Shown here: positions 8,598-16,746 of the stretch, piece after piece
Layout of the letters: every line of letters begins with the position of its first letter
Numbering within the stretch: position 1 is the stretch's first letter
From: Alphaproteobacteria bacterium
GTDB lineage: Bacteria; Pseudomonadota; Alphaproteobacteria; Micropepsales; Micropepsaceae
DNA length: 64,000 bases
Direction: 5' to 3'
Assembly: GCA_017307355.1 (NCBI GenBank)
Contig: JAFKFG010000016.1
Coordinates: 62,001-126,000 of the forward strand
Notes under the pieces: model-generated
The model's input: only the letters and a program-made list of their open reading frames with translations
Told to the model about the DNA's origin: nothing
Databases searched by the model: none
Translations under genes and position numbers: made by a program

Positions 8598-9479
8598 ATG
8601 GGGCTGACATTTTCACGCGCCGCGCTGGATCGTCCGGCCGTCATTCTGCCGGTCGCCTTGCTGCTGCTGGCAGCCGCGGGCGGCGTGATGTGGAGCAATC
8701 TGACCGCCCGCGAGGACGCGCGCTCCCTTCACGCATCGGCGCCGGCAACAGCCAGCGTGACGGTGGCGATGCTGGTGAGCGCCTCGGATATTCCCCGCGG
8801 CAGAATCCTGAACGCGCAAGACATCTCCATTCAAATGGTCGCGCCTGCCAAAGCACCCGCCGCCGCCCTTCGTCGCGCGGAAGATGCGCAAGGACACATG
8901 GCGCTGACTCCGATCGCCGCCGGTTCGCCGATCCTGAGCAGTGAAGTGAGCCCGGAGACCGTCGCCGGCCTTTCCGCACGGGTGCCGCAATCCTATCGCG
9001 CCTACTCCATCCCGGTTTCCGAAGCCGATATCGCGGGCGGCTTCGTCCAGGCGACCGACCATGTCGATCTCTACGTGACATTGCCCGGCGCGCTGTTCGG
9101 GGACGGCCAGAAGGCCGGCGATCGCAGCAAGGCCACGTTGCTTCTGCAAAGCGCCCTGGTCCTGGCGGTGGGTGCAAAACTCAAGAATGACGGTTCGCCC
9201 GCGCCCGGCGTGCGCACCGTCACATTGGCGCTTTCCGCGGAGGATCTTGCCAAGGTGGCGCTGGCGGCGCGGCTGGGCTCGATCAGTTTCGCGATCCGCA
9301 ACCCCCTGGATGACGCGGCCGCACCGGTTTCGGGCGCGGAATTATCCAGCCTGCTGCGCCATGCGCCCGCGGGCCCCTCCGCGCCGGACCAGCCCGCGCG
9401 GAAAATATTCGCCGGAAAATCCCCGGCCGGCATTCCTTTCTATTCCGGCCGCGAGCGCACCACCCTTCGCTTGCCCTGA
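8598..9479 (+). CDS. cpaB: Flp pilus assembly protein CpaB (RcpC)
   Basis: 293 residues. An N-terminal membrane segment (PAVILPVALLLLAAAGGVMW) is followed by a SAF/CpaB domain: VTVAMLVSASDIPRGRIL, the DQVDLY-like ATDHVDLYVTLP, and the repeat-like VRTVTLALSAEDLAKVALA. CpaB is a periplasmic Tad component that acts with the secretin. The ATG at 8598 is chosen because the membrane anchor begins there and GGAG precedes it; an upstream in-frame extension to 8472 lies in the regulatory region. It is the first gene of the Tad operon, 8 nt before cpaC. Confidence 0.9.
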   Translation: MGLTFSRAALDRPAVILPVALLLLAAAGGVMWSNLTAREDARSLHASAPATASVTVAMLVSASDIPRGRILNAQDISIQMVAPAKAPAAALRRAEDAQGHMALTPIAAGSPILSSEVSPETVAGLSARVPQSYRAYSIPVSEADIAGGFVQATDHVDLYVTLPGALFGDGQKAGDRSKATLLLQSALVLAVGAKLKNDGSPAPGVRTVTLALSAEDLAKVALAARLGSISFAIRNPLDDAAAPVSGAELSSLLRHAPAGPSAPDQPARKIFAGKSPAGIPFYSGRERTTLRLP

Positions 9480-9487
9480 GGCGCGCC

Positions 9488-10822
9488 ATGCATGTTTCCC
9501 TCAAAACGCTTTTCCTGGGCAGCCTGGCGGCCATGACGAGCCTGCCGGCATTGGCGGCGGACGTGACGGTTCCGATGGGCGGCCAGCAGGTCGTGCGCAT
9601 CGACGGCGAAATCACCCGGATCGCCGTGGGCGATCCCGCCATCGCGGATGTGCGGCTGGTATCGGCCCGCGAACTGCGCGTGCTGGGCGCCAAAACCGGC
9701 ACCACCGATCTCCTGGTCTGGCGGCGGGGACAGGCACAGCCCGCCGATTACCATCTCTCGGTGGGCGCCGACGTGGCCGGGCTCAAGGCTGCCTTCGCCG
9801 CCGACCCGGATCTTGCCGGCATCACCATCAACGATACCGGCAAAAGCGTCGTGCTGAGCGGGCGCGTGCCTTCGGCCGCCGCGCATGATCGGGCATTGAC
9901 CCTGGCGCGTGCCGAGCTCGGCAAGGACATTGCCGACATCACCAGCATCGGCCAGACCCAGATGGTGGCCGTGGAAGTGCGCTTCGCGGCCGTCTCCTCC
10001 ACCGCGCTGCAGGCCTTGGGGATCAATCTTCAGAGACTGGGCAACAGCGGGTTCCAATTTTCCTCGAATGCGCCCAACACCGTGACCAACTTCTCCTTCC
10101 TGCAGAACAATCTGTCGGTGACCGGAAGCCTGCCGCTCAGCCAGGCCTTCAACCTTCTGATGGCATGGCCGGGCGCCGATTTCATGGGCGTGGTCAGCGC
10201 CCTCAACAGCGCCAACCTGGCCCAGGTGCTGGCCAAGCCGACCTTGCTGGTGCGCAGCGGCGAAAGCGCCGACTTCATGGCGGGCGGGCAGATCCCCGTT
10301 CCGGTTCCGCAATCCGGCGCGATCTCCAACACCGTCACCATCGAATACAAGAAATTCGGCGTGCAGCTGCATCTGAAGGCGACCGTGCTGGACGACAAGC
10401 GCATCGTCATCAACGTCAATCCGGAAGTCAGCGAACTCGACCGGGTCAACTCGGTGCAGATCCAGGGCTATACCGTCCCGGCGATCAAGACCCGTTCCAC
10501 CAACACCACCATCGAGCTGGGCGACGGCCAGAGCTTCGTGCTGGCCGGGCTGATGTACAGCGCCGATTCCAGCATGGAAGACAAGTTGCCGGGGATCGGC
10601 GATCTGCCCGTGATAGGCGCCTTCTTCAAGCAGACCCAGCGCAGCCGCGAGCGCCAGGAGCTGATCATCATCGCCACGCCGCATCTGGTGTCGCCGCTGA
10701 AGCCCGGAGAAATGCCGCCGCTGCCGGGCGAGAACCTCAATTACAGCCCCACCCTGGCCGACACCGTCATCGGCACCAAGCCGCTCGACAAATTCGCCGT
10801 CGAATACGGATTGATGAGATAG
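9488..10822 (+). CDS. cpaC: Tad pilus secretin CpaC (RcpA)
   Basis: 444 residues. Signal peptide MHVSLKTLFLGSLAAMTSLPALA, then the pilus/secretin N-domain (VPMGGQQVVRIDGEITRIAVGDPAIADV), a BON-like segment (ITINDTGKSVVLSGRVPS), and the secretin pore domain from about 190 (NSANLAQVLAKPTLLVRSG through GIGDLPVIGAFF). It forms the outer-membrane ring through which the Flp pilus leaves. Length and domain order are normal for CpaC. It follows cpaB by 8 nt and precedes cpaE by 2 nt. Confidence 0.95.
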   Translation: MHVSLKTLFLGSLAAMTSLPALAADVTVPMGGQQVVRIDGEITRIAVGDPAIADVRLVSARELRVLGAKTGTTDLLVWRRGQAQPADYHLSVGADVAGLKAAFAADPDLAGITINDTGKSVVLSGRVPSAAAHDRALTLARAELGKDIADITSIGQTQMVAVEVRFAAVSSTALQALGINLQRLGNSGFQFSSNAPNTVTNFSFLQNNLSVTGSLPLSQAFNLLMAWPGADFMGVVSALNSANLAQVLAKPTLLVRSGESADFMAGGQIPVPVPQSGAISNTVTIEYKKFGVQLHLKATVLDDKRIVINVNPEVSELDRVNSVQIQGYTVPAIKTRSTNTTIELGDGQSFVLAGLMYSADSSMEDKLPGIGDLPVIGAFFKQTQRSRERQELIIIATPHLVSPLKPGEMPPLPGENLNYSPTLADTVIGTKPLDKFAVEYGLMR

Positions 10823-10824
10823 CC

Positions 10825-12000
10825 ATGCGCCACAACCTGCTTTTCCTGTCGGGCGACGCCAGGCTGGTCGAACGGCTGGAGGCCGCGCTCTCGGCCGATT
10901 GCGCCGTGATGGCGGTCGATCCGCGCGGACAGGACAGCGCCGCCGTGGCGGCCCGGTTCCGGCCGCTGGCCGTCATCATCGATACCGGCGCCCATAGCGG
11001 CGCGAAGACCATCCTGGAACGCATGGCGGCGGTGCGGGCCCAGTTTCCCGACCTGCCATTGATCGCCATCGGCGATGAAATGAGCGCCCAGATGATCCTG
11101 GCCGCTTTTCGCGCCGGGGTGGACGATTTCATCGATCGCGATGCCGCGGATGGAGAAATCCGCAACGCGGTGATGTCCCGCCTGCGCGGCAAGGACACCC
11201 ATGACGGCGCGGGCATTCTCGTGAGCGTTCTCAGCCCCGCGCCCAGCAACGAAGATGCCGATCTCGCCCTCAATATCGCCAGCCTGCTGGCGTCCGCCTC
11301 GCGCGAACGGCGCGTGCTGCTGCTGGACCTTTCCCTGCCGGTGACCCCCGCCCATACTGCGTTGGGCCTGGAGTTCACTTTCACCTTGACCGCGGCCCTG
11401 CGCGACATGGCGCGGTTGGATCGGGCTTTTCTGGATTCCGCTTTGGCGCGAACCGAGAATACCGGCCTTTACGTGCTGCCGCTGACGGATGACGAAAACG
11501 ATGCCGCGCTGCCGCAGCCGCGCGACCTGACGGTCCTGCTGCAGATTCTTCGCTCGCTGTTCGATGCCGTGGTGGTGCATTGGGGCGCCTTCTCCCGCCA
11601 GGCAGTGCGCGCCGGCGCCGTGGGCGGCACGATCCTGGTGGGCTGCGATCAGCGTTTTTCCTCGGTCCGCAACGCCAAGTCTTTTTTTCAGAATCTGCAT
11701 GCGGCGGAACTCGGCAGCGAGCCGATCCTGGCCGTCCATCATCTCGATGCCGGGATGATGCCCTCGCCCGGCGACATTGTCGAAGCGGTCGGCGCGCGCG
11801 CCAGCCTTGTCCTGCGCGCGAACTGGAACACGCTGGCGCTGGCGCATAATCGCGGCCGCCCGCTCGCGCTGATGCCACCGTCGCCATATGGCGACGCCTT
11901 GCGCATGCGGCTGGCCGAGCTGGGACTACTGCCCCAGGCCCAACCCGGCAACGTCGCCGGTAAATTGCTGCACTGGATCAACCGCACGAGGGCCGGATGA
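10825..12000 (+). CDS. cpaE: CpaE/TadZ-like pilus assembly protein with degenerate P-loop
   Basis: 391 residues. The N-terminal third is an atypical receiver domain (LLFLSGDARLVERLEAAL, FRPLAVIIDTGA, AGVDDFIDRDA) and the rest is a MinD/ParA-like ATPase fold. CpaE/TadZ places the Tad machine at the cell pole. The usual deviant Walker A (KGGVGATT type) after the domain start is replaced by LSPAPSNED, although the following strand (RRVLLLDLSLP) is kept, so ATP binding is probably lost. The gene starts 2 nt after cpaC and its last 4 nt overlap the cpaF start (ATGA). Confidence 0.88.
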   Translation: MRHNLLFLSGDARLVERLEAALSADCAVMAVDPRGQDSAAVAARFRPLAVIIDTGAHSGAKTILERMAAVRAQFPDLPLIAIGDEMSAQMILAAFRAGVDDFIDRDAADGEIRNAVMSRLRGKDTHDGAGILVSVLSPAPSNEDADLALNIASLLASASRERRVLLLDLSLPVTPAHTALGLEFTFTLTAALRDMARLDRAFLDSALARTENTGLYVLPLTDDENDAALPQPRDLTVLLQILRSLFDAVVVHWGAFSRQAVRAGAVGGTILVGCDQRFSSVRNAKSFFQNLHAAELGSEPILAVHHLDAGMMPSPGDIVEAVGARASLVLRANWNTLALAHNRGRPLALMPPSPYGDALRMRLAELGLLPQAQPGNVAGKLLHWINRTRAG

Positions 12001-13223
12001 GCGCCCTGCCTTACGCCGCACCGGCCGGCAATGTGGACGATATTCAGGTATCGGACCAATATCAGGACATGAAATTCCGGGTATTCGAGGTCACGCTCGA
12101 ATATCTGGACCGGCGCGGCGTCACCGGCGACACCATCCAGCATGCCGCCCTGCTGGACGAAATCGCCCGCGCCATCTCCATCGTGCTGGGTTCGCGCGGG
12201 CTGGCGCTGAACACGCCGGAACGCTCGCAGCTCATTCTTGACGTGGTCAACGAAATCACCGGCTTCGGCCCGCTGCAGCCGCTGCTCGACGATCCGGGCA
12301 TCGACGATGTCATCGTCAACGGTCCCCGCACTATCTATGTCGAGCGCAAGGGCGAGCTGGAGCCCGTCAATGCCCGCTTCCGCGACATGGATCATCTGAT
12401 GAATGTGATCCAGCGCATCGTCGCGCCGATCGGCCGGCGGATCGACGAAGCCAATCCGTATGTCGATGGGCGCCTGCCCGACGGTTCACGGCTCAATGTG
12501 GTCATCCCTCCCGTGGCCCTGGACGGCCCTCACGTCTCGATCCGCAAATTCAAGGCCGTGCCCTTCACGGGCGAGGATCTGGTGCGCAACGGCAGCATGA
12601 CGGCGGAAGGGCTTCGCTATCTGTCGGGCGCGGTGCGCAACCGGCGCAATATCCTGATCTCGGGCGGCACCGGTTCGGGCAAGACCACGCTTCTCAATGT
12701 TCTCAGTTCCTATGTCGGAGCCAAGGAACGCATCGTCACCATCGAGGACACCGCGGAATTGCGGTTGCAGATGGCACATGTGGTGCGGATGGAAACGCGC
12801 GCCGCCACCATGGACGGCGCTCGCGAGATCACCGCCCGCGACCTGTTGCGCAACGCCCTGCGCATGCGCCCCGACCGCATCATCCTGGGCGAAGTGCGCT
12901 CGCATGAAGCGATCGAAGTGCTTCAGGCGATGGGCACCGGCCATGACGGCTCGATGGCGACCATCCATGCCAATGGCACGTCGGACGCCCTGGAACGGCT
13001 GGAGATGCTGGTGGGGCTGCACGGCTTTTCCAGCGATCTGCGCTCGGTCCGGCGCTTCATCGTCAGCGCGGTGGACATCGTGGTCCAGACCATGCGCGGC
13101 GCGGGCGGGCGCCGTTCGGTTTCCAGCGTGGTCGAGATCACCGGACTGGAGGGCTCGCACTATATGCAACGCGAAATCTATCGCGGCCCCGAACAGGCCG
13201 AACGCAAAGGCGCCGTGCCATGA
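11997..13223 (+). CDS. cpaF: Tad pilus assembly ATPase CpaF (TadA)
   Basis: 408 residues, a type II/IV secretion ATPase. The Walker [10 protein letters not shown] starts at residue 223, the Walker B region is [11 protein letters not shown], and the conserved histidine box reads [14 protein letters not shown]. Earlier come the N-terminal helical part and the [21 protein letters not shown] signature of the CpaF group. It is the cytosolic motor that powers pilin assembly. It overlaps cpaE by 4 nt and tadB by 4 nt, consistent with coupled translation. Confidence 0.97.
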   Translation: MSALPYAAPAGNVDDIQVSDQYQDMKFRVFEVTLEYLDRRGVTGDTIQHAALLDEIARAISIVLGSRGLALNTPERSQLILDVVNEITGFGPLQPLLDDPGIDDVIVNGPRTIYVERKGELEPVNARFRDMDHLMNVIQRIVAPIGRRIDEANPYVDGRLPDGSRLNVVIPPVALDGPHVSIRKFKAVPFTGEDLVRNGSMTAEGLRYLSGAVRNRRNILISGGTGSGKTTLLNVLSSYVGAKERIVTIEDTAELRLQMAHVVRMETRAATMDGAREITARDLLRNALRMRPDRIILGEVRSHEAIEVLQAMGTGHDGSMATIHANGTSDALERLEMLVGLHGFSSDLRSVRRFIVSAVDIVVQTMRGAGGRRSVSSVVEITGLEGSHYMQREIYRGPEQAERKGAVP

Positions 13224-14131
13224 CGTCGCTGGCGGCCAACCTGATTGCCTTGTCATGCCTTGCAGGAGCCGGGCTGCTGGTCGCGCATCTGGCCGCCGCG
13301 CATCTTCGCATGGCCGATCTGCGGCGCCTCAAGGATCTGCTGGCGATGCATGCAGAGAAAACAGCCCAACCGCGCGCAGAAGCCGCGCGCCGGCTGCCGT
13401 CATTTCTGGAACGCAAGCTCGCGCGCGCCGGATGGGAGCCATCTGGGCGCCAGCTGATGATCGGCGCGGCGGCCATGGCTCTGGCGATCCTGGCGGCCGC
13501 TGCGATTGCCGGGCTGCTGGCGGGTTTTCTATCGGCGGTCACTTTGGCTTTGCTGGTTCTGGTCGCGTTGGAATATCGCGCCGGCGTGCGCGTGCGGCTT
13601 TTATCGGAGTGCATGCTGGGATTCCTGGAACGGATGCGCCAGCTTCTGTCCGTGGGCAACAGCCTGTCGGTGGCCCTGGAGCGGGCGGTCGAGAATTCGC
13701 CCCCCATCGTGACGGAGTGCCTGGCCCCCACCCTGCGCCGCATTGCCAACGGCAGCGGCGTGGCCGAAAGCCTGGAGCGCGCCGCCGCCGAATTGGATCT
13801 TTACGAACTCCATCTCCTGGCCACCGCCACCCGCACCAATCTGCGCTTCGGCGGCTCGATGACGGCAATCCTGCGCAACATCATCGAAAATATCCGCCGC
13901 CGCGCGTCGATCGAGCGCGAGCTTCGGGCCAACACCACCCAAGTCCGTGCCAGCGCCTGGGTGCTGGCCCTGCTGCCGGTACTGGTCGCGACCCTGGTGA
14001 TCCTCACCAACCGCGATTATTCGCGCTGGTTCCTGGCGACCGAAAAAGGTCATTACATGCTCGCCTACGCGGTCTTCTCCCAGATCGCGGGCGCCGTATG
14101 CATGCGCATGATCATACGGACCCGGTACTGA
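13220..14131 (+). CDS. tadB: Tad inner-membrane platform protein TadB
   Basis: 303 residues with a T2SSF domain: transmembrane segments near 5-25, 75-120 and 250-300, and a cytoplasmic helical domain with GFLERMRQLLSVGNSLSVALERA and LDLYELHLLATATRTNLRFGGSM. TadB and TadC together form the GspF-like platform that couples CpaF to pilin extrusion. The start overlaps the cpaF stop; tadC starts 1 nt after its stop. Confidence 0.93.
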   Translation: MTSLAANLIALSCLAGAGLLVAHLAAAHLRMADLRRLKDLLAMHAEKTAQPRAEAARRLPSFLERKLARAGWEPSGRQLMIGAAAMALAILAAAAIAGLLAGFLSAVTLALLVLVALEYRAGVRVRLLSECMLGFLERMRQLLSVGNSLSVALERAVENSPPIVTECLAPTLRRIANGSGVAESLERAAAELDLYELHLLATATRTNLRFGGSMTAILRNIIENIRRRASIERELRANTTQVRASAWVLALLPVLVATLVILTNRDYSRWFLATEKGHYMLAYAVFSQIAGAVCMRMIIRTRY

Positions 14132-14132
14132 C

Positions 14133-15077
14133 ATGACCGATATCCTTTCCTGGCTGCTCTGCATGGCCTGCGTTCTGACCGGCGGGCTCGCACTGGCGCG
14201 CGGCGTTCGTTTCTATGCGGCCGACCAGACGGTGGCGCGGCGCTTCCGCCAGCATATTTCGCCGTCCCTGGCGCCGCCATGGCCCGCGATGCGCGGCCGT
14301 GCCTTGCTGGAGAATTTCGGCCGCATGGTGGCCGGCACGGACTCAGTGCGCGGCCTGCAGGGGCTACTGCTTCAAGCCGGCTTCCTTTCGTCCGGGGCGG
14401 TCTTTCTGTTTGCGGGCCTGCGCCTGATCGCCGCCCTGACGGTGGCGGGCATGACACTGCTTCCCCACTGGCTGCACGACGGCAACATCGGCTCCGGCGA
14501 TGCGGCCATGGCATTCTTCCTGGGCTTTTTCGTCTATCGCGCCTTCAGCATCTTCCTGAAGCTGCGCAGCGAGACGCGCCAGCGCGAGATTCGCCGCGAG
14601 CTTCCTTATATACTGGACCTGCTGCTGATGGTGCTGGACAGCGGCGTCAGCATCGACCAGGCGCTGCAGCATGTCAGCCTTCAGGTGGCGCGGGTCGCGC
14701 CGCTTTCCGGCCAGATCCTGGTCCGCTATATCGCCGATACCGAAGACGGCGTGCCGTATGACAAGGCGCTGGACCGGCTGGCGCAAAGGTTGGCGATCAG
14801 CGAAGGCCGGGACTTCGCCGGCCTGCTGAAGCAGAATCTTTTCCAGGGCGGCGAACTGGCCCAGCCCCTGCGCCGCCTGGCGGGCGATATCAGCGAAACC
14901 CGGTTGTCCCTGGCGCGGGAACAGATGGGCCGCAAATCCGTGCTGCTGACCTTGGTGATGCTGGCCTTCTTCATGCCGGTGCTTCTGATCGCGATCGCCG
15001 CGCCCGCCGTTTCCGACGTTCTGAGTACCATGCATCACGTCGCGCAGGACATGGCCGCTTCGAGGAGCCGAAAATGA
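14133..15077 (+). CDS. tadC: Tad inner-membrane platform protein TadC
   Basis: 314 residues, the second T2SSF-type platform protein. Hydrophobic segments lie near 3-20, 85-135 and 270-300, and the cytoplasmic part reads ELPYILDLLLMVLDSGVSIDQALQHV with a later ISEGRDFAGLLKQNLFQGGELAQPL. It follows tadB directly and overlaps tadD by 4 nt. Confidence 0.93.
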   Translation: MTDILSWLLCMACVLTGGLALARGVRFYAADQTVARRFRQHISPSLAPPWPAMRGRALLENFGRMVAGTDSVRGLQGLLLQAGFLSSGAVFLFAGLRLIAALTVAGMTLLPHWLHDGNIGSGDAAMAFFLGFFVYRAFSIFLKLRSETRQREIRRELPYILDLLLMVLDSGVSIDQALQHVSLQVARVAPLSGQILVRYIADTEDGVPYDKALDRLAQRLAISEGRDFAGLLKQNLFQGGELAQPLRRLAGDISETRLSLAREQMGRKSVLLTLVMLAFFMPVLLIAIAAPAVSDVLSTMHHVAQDMAASRSRK

Positions 15078-15808
15078 AACGCGGATTGTTCTGCCTGCTG
15101 GGATTGCTGGCATCCGGATGCGCCGCATCGGGGTCCATGACGACGCGAACCGAAACCGCGCGAGCCGAAACCGCGCTGACAGGACCGGCCGCCGCCATGA
15201 GCCCGGCCGCCCAGGCCGACCTTTATCTGGGAATTGTCGACGGCCTGATCCGGCAGCAGCGCTATGAGGCCGCCATCGCCTTCCTGGCCAAATTCCAGAA
15301 GACCGAGACGCTCACGCCTCGCTACCACAAGCTGGCCGGCGATGCCTTGTCGGGTGCGGGCCGCATCGACGAAGCGATCGCAGCCTATCGGCAGGCTCTG
15401 ACCTCGGATCTCGCGCCACAGGCCTATAACGGGATCGGCCGCGCGCTTTCGATCAGGGGCGATTGGGTTCTGGCAGCGGAAAATTTCCGTCAGGCCGCCA
15501 CTCTCGATCCCGCCAACGCGACCTATCTCAACAATTTCGGCTACGCGCAGCTGAAGCAGGATTTCCGCGGCCCGGCCCTGGCACCGGTGGTGAGCGAGCT
15601 TCAGCGGGCGCATGAACTGGATCCCGATTCCAATCTGATACGCGCCAATCTGGCGCTGGCACTGTCGCTGTCCGGGTCCCGTGCGCAGTTCCTCGCCTTT
15701 CTCGACGCCATTCCCGATCCCATTCGTCGCCAGGATATCGCCGCCTTTTCCGCGAACTGGGCTCCGGCCTGGACCGGCGACACCGGCATCAAGAAAGGCA
15801 CGCCATGA
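15074..15808 (+). CDS. tadD: TadD-type TPR lipoprotein
   Basis: 244 residues. A lipoprotein signal (MKRGLFCLLGLLASGC, lipid cysteine C16) precedes several TPR-like helix pairs (YEAAIAFLAKFQK, KLAGDALSGAGRIDEAIAAYRQAL, GIGRALSIRGDWVLAAENFRQA). TadD is thought to act as a pilotin or assembly factor for the secretin at the outer membrane. The fit to TadD is by operon position and architecture. It overlaps the next small gene by 4 nt (ATGA). Confidence 0.88.
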   Translation: MKRGLFCLLGLLASGCAASGSMTTRTETARAETALTGPAAAMSPAAQADLYLGIVDGLIRQQRYEAAIAFLAKFQKTETLTPRYHKLAGDALSGAGRIDEAIAAYRQALTSDLAPQAYNGIGRALSIRGDWVLAAENFRQAATLDPANATYLNNFGYAQLKQDFRGPALAPVVSELQRAHELDPDSNLIRANLALALSLSGSRAQFLAFLDAIPDPIRRQDIAAFSANWAPAWTGDTGIKKGTP

Positions 15809-16056
15809 AGCATCCTCTCGCTCCCATGCTTGGCGCGCTCTTGCTCGGCCTTGGCGGATGCACCGGGGACGTCAAGCCGTCTCCCACCTCCGATCAGGTG
15901 ATCGCGGCGCAGCTTCGCGCGCGCGGCGCTCACGGCGACATGGACGGGCGCGAAGCCGGCGCCATCGCGGACGCCTATCGCCAGCAGATCGCCAAACCAG
16001 CCCAAGCCTCCCGCCCCCCGATGTCCGGACCATCGGACAGCGGCATCAACCCCTAG
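15805..16056 (+). CDS. Small lipoprotein in the Tad operon
   Basis: 83 residues. The N-terminus (MKHPLAPMLGALLLGLGGC) is a lipoprotein signal with the lipid cysteine at position 19. The mature part is hydrophilic with a helical middle (SDQVIAAQLRARG) and a proline-rich tail, and no family is recognised. It is translationally coupled to tadD and lies 24 nt before the pilin gene, so a role in the pilus apparatus is likely, but only position supports it. Confidence 0.75.
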   Translation: MKHPLAPMLGALLLGLGGCTGDVKPSPTSDQVIAAQLRARGAHGDMDGREAGAIADAYRQQIAKPAQASRPPMSGPSDSGINP

Positions 16057-16080
16057 CCTCATTGTCAAAGGAGAATTGCC

Positions 16081-16275
16081 ATGCACATGAAGTTGAAAAC
16101 CCTGGCGCAAAGATTCATCGCCGATGAAAGCGGCCTGTCGGCGGTCGAATATGGCCTTCTGGCCGCCGGCATTGCCGTCGGCCTTTGGACCATCATCTCC
16201 CAGATGGGAACCGACCTTCGAGCGATCTTCACGTCGGTGAAGACCGATATCGCCGGCGCCGCTCCCGCTGCCTGA
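16081..16275 (+). CDS. flp: Flp/Fap-type major pilin
   Basis: 64 residues. A short basic leader ends in ...DESG, followed by LSAVEYGLLAAGIAVGLWTI: prepilin cleavage after G18 would leave glutamate E23 at +5 and tyrosine Y24 at +6, as in Flp pilins. The mature 46-residue protein is almost all one hydrophobic helix with a short tail, so it is the fibre subunit. It has a strong AGGAGA site. No CpaA/TadV prepilin peptidase gene is in the window. Confidence 0.95.
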   Translation: MHMKLKTLAQRFIADESGLSAVEYGLLAAGIAVGLWTIISQMGTDLRAIFTSVKTDIAGAAPAA

Positions 16276-16293
16276 AACAGCGGAACGCCGGAC

Positions 16294-16746
16294 GTGAGAC
16301 GGATCTTTTCCAGGGCAGGAAGAGCGGGCGGGCGATTGCGCGGCGATACCCGCGCGACCACGGCGGTGGAGTTCGGCATCGTGGCACCGCTGCTCTTTGC
16401 CGTCATGTTCGGCATTCTCGCCTTCGGCATACAATTCGCCACCCGCATCGCCGTCACCTATGCGGCGACGGAGGGCGGCCGCGCCGCCATCGGTGGCCTT
16501 GACGACACCGAACGCGAAAGCCTGGCGCGGGCCGCCATCACCCGCGTGCTGACGGCCCTGTCGCCCCTGGTCGATCCCAGCAAGGCGGCGGTCAATGTCG
16601 TTCAGGCGGACGAAGCCAGCGATCACAAGATCGATATCAGCATCACCTACAACGACACGCGTTTTGCCCTGTTGCCTTTTGTTCCCGATTTCAGCGCGCT
16701 CAACCCCGTCACGGTCGAATATTATGTCACCGATCCATCCGGCTGA
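16294..16746 (+). CDS. tadE: TadE-like pseudopilin
   Basis: 150 residues from a GTG start at 16294. The leader ends RGDTRA and is followed by TTAVEFGIVAPLLFAVMFGI, a pseudopilin cleavage site with glutamate at +5, then a periplasmic domain with a VEYYVTDPSG end. It belongs to the TadE minor pilin family needed for Flp pilus biogenesis. Its final 23 nt overlap the start of the histidine-kinase gene in another frame. Confidence 0.88.
   Translation: MRRIFSRAGRAGGRLRGDTRATTAVEFGIVAPLLFAVMFGILAFGIQFATRIAVTYAATEGGRAAIGGLDDTERESLARAAITRVLTALSPLVDPSKAAVNVVQADEASDHKIDISITYNDTRFALLPFVPDFSALNPVTVEYYVTDPSG

Noticed and set aside
9440-10684. A 414-residue minus-strand frame opposite cpaC
   Set aside because: The plus strand encodes an unmistakable secretin; the antisense frame is a shadow.
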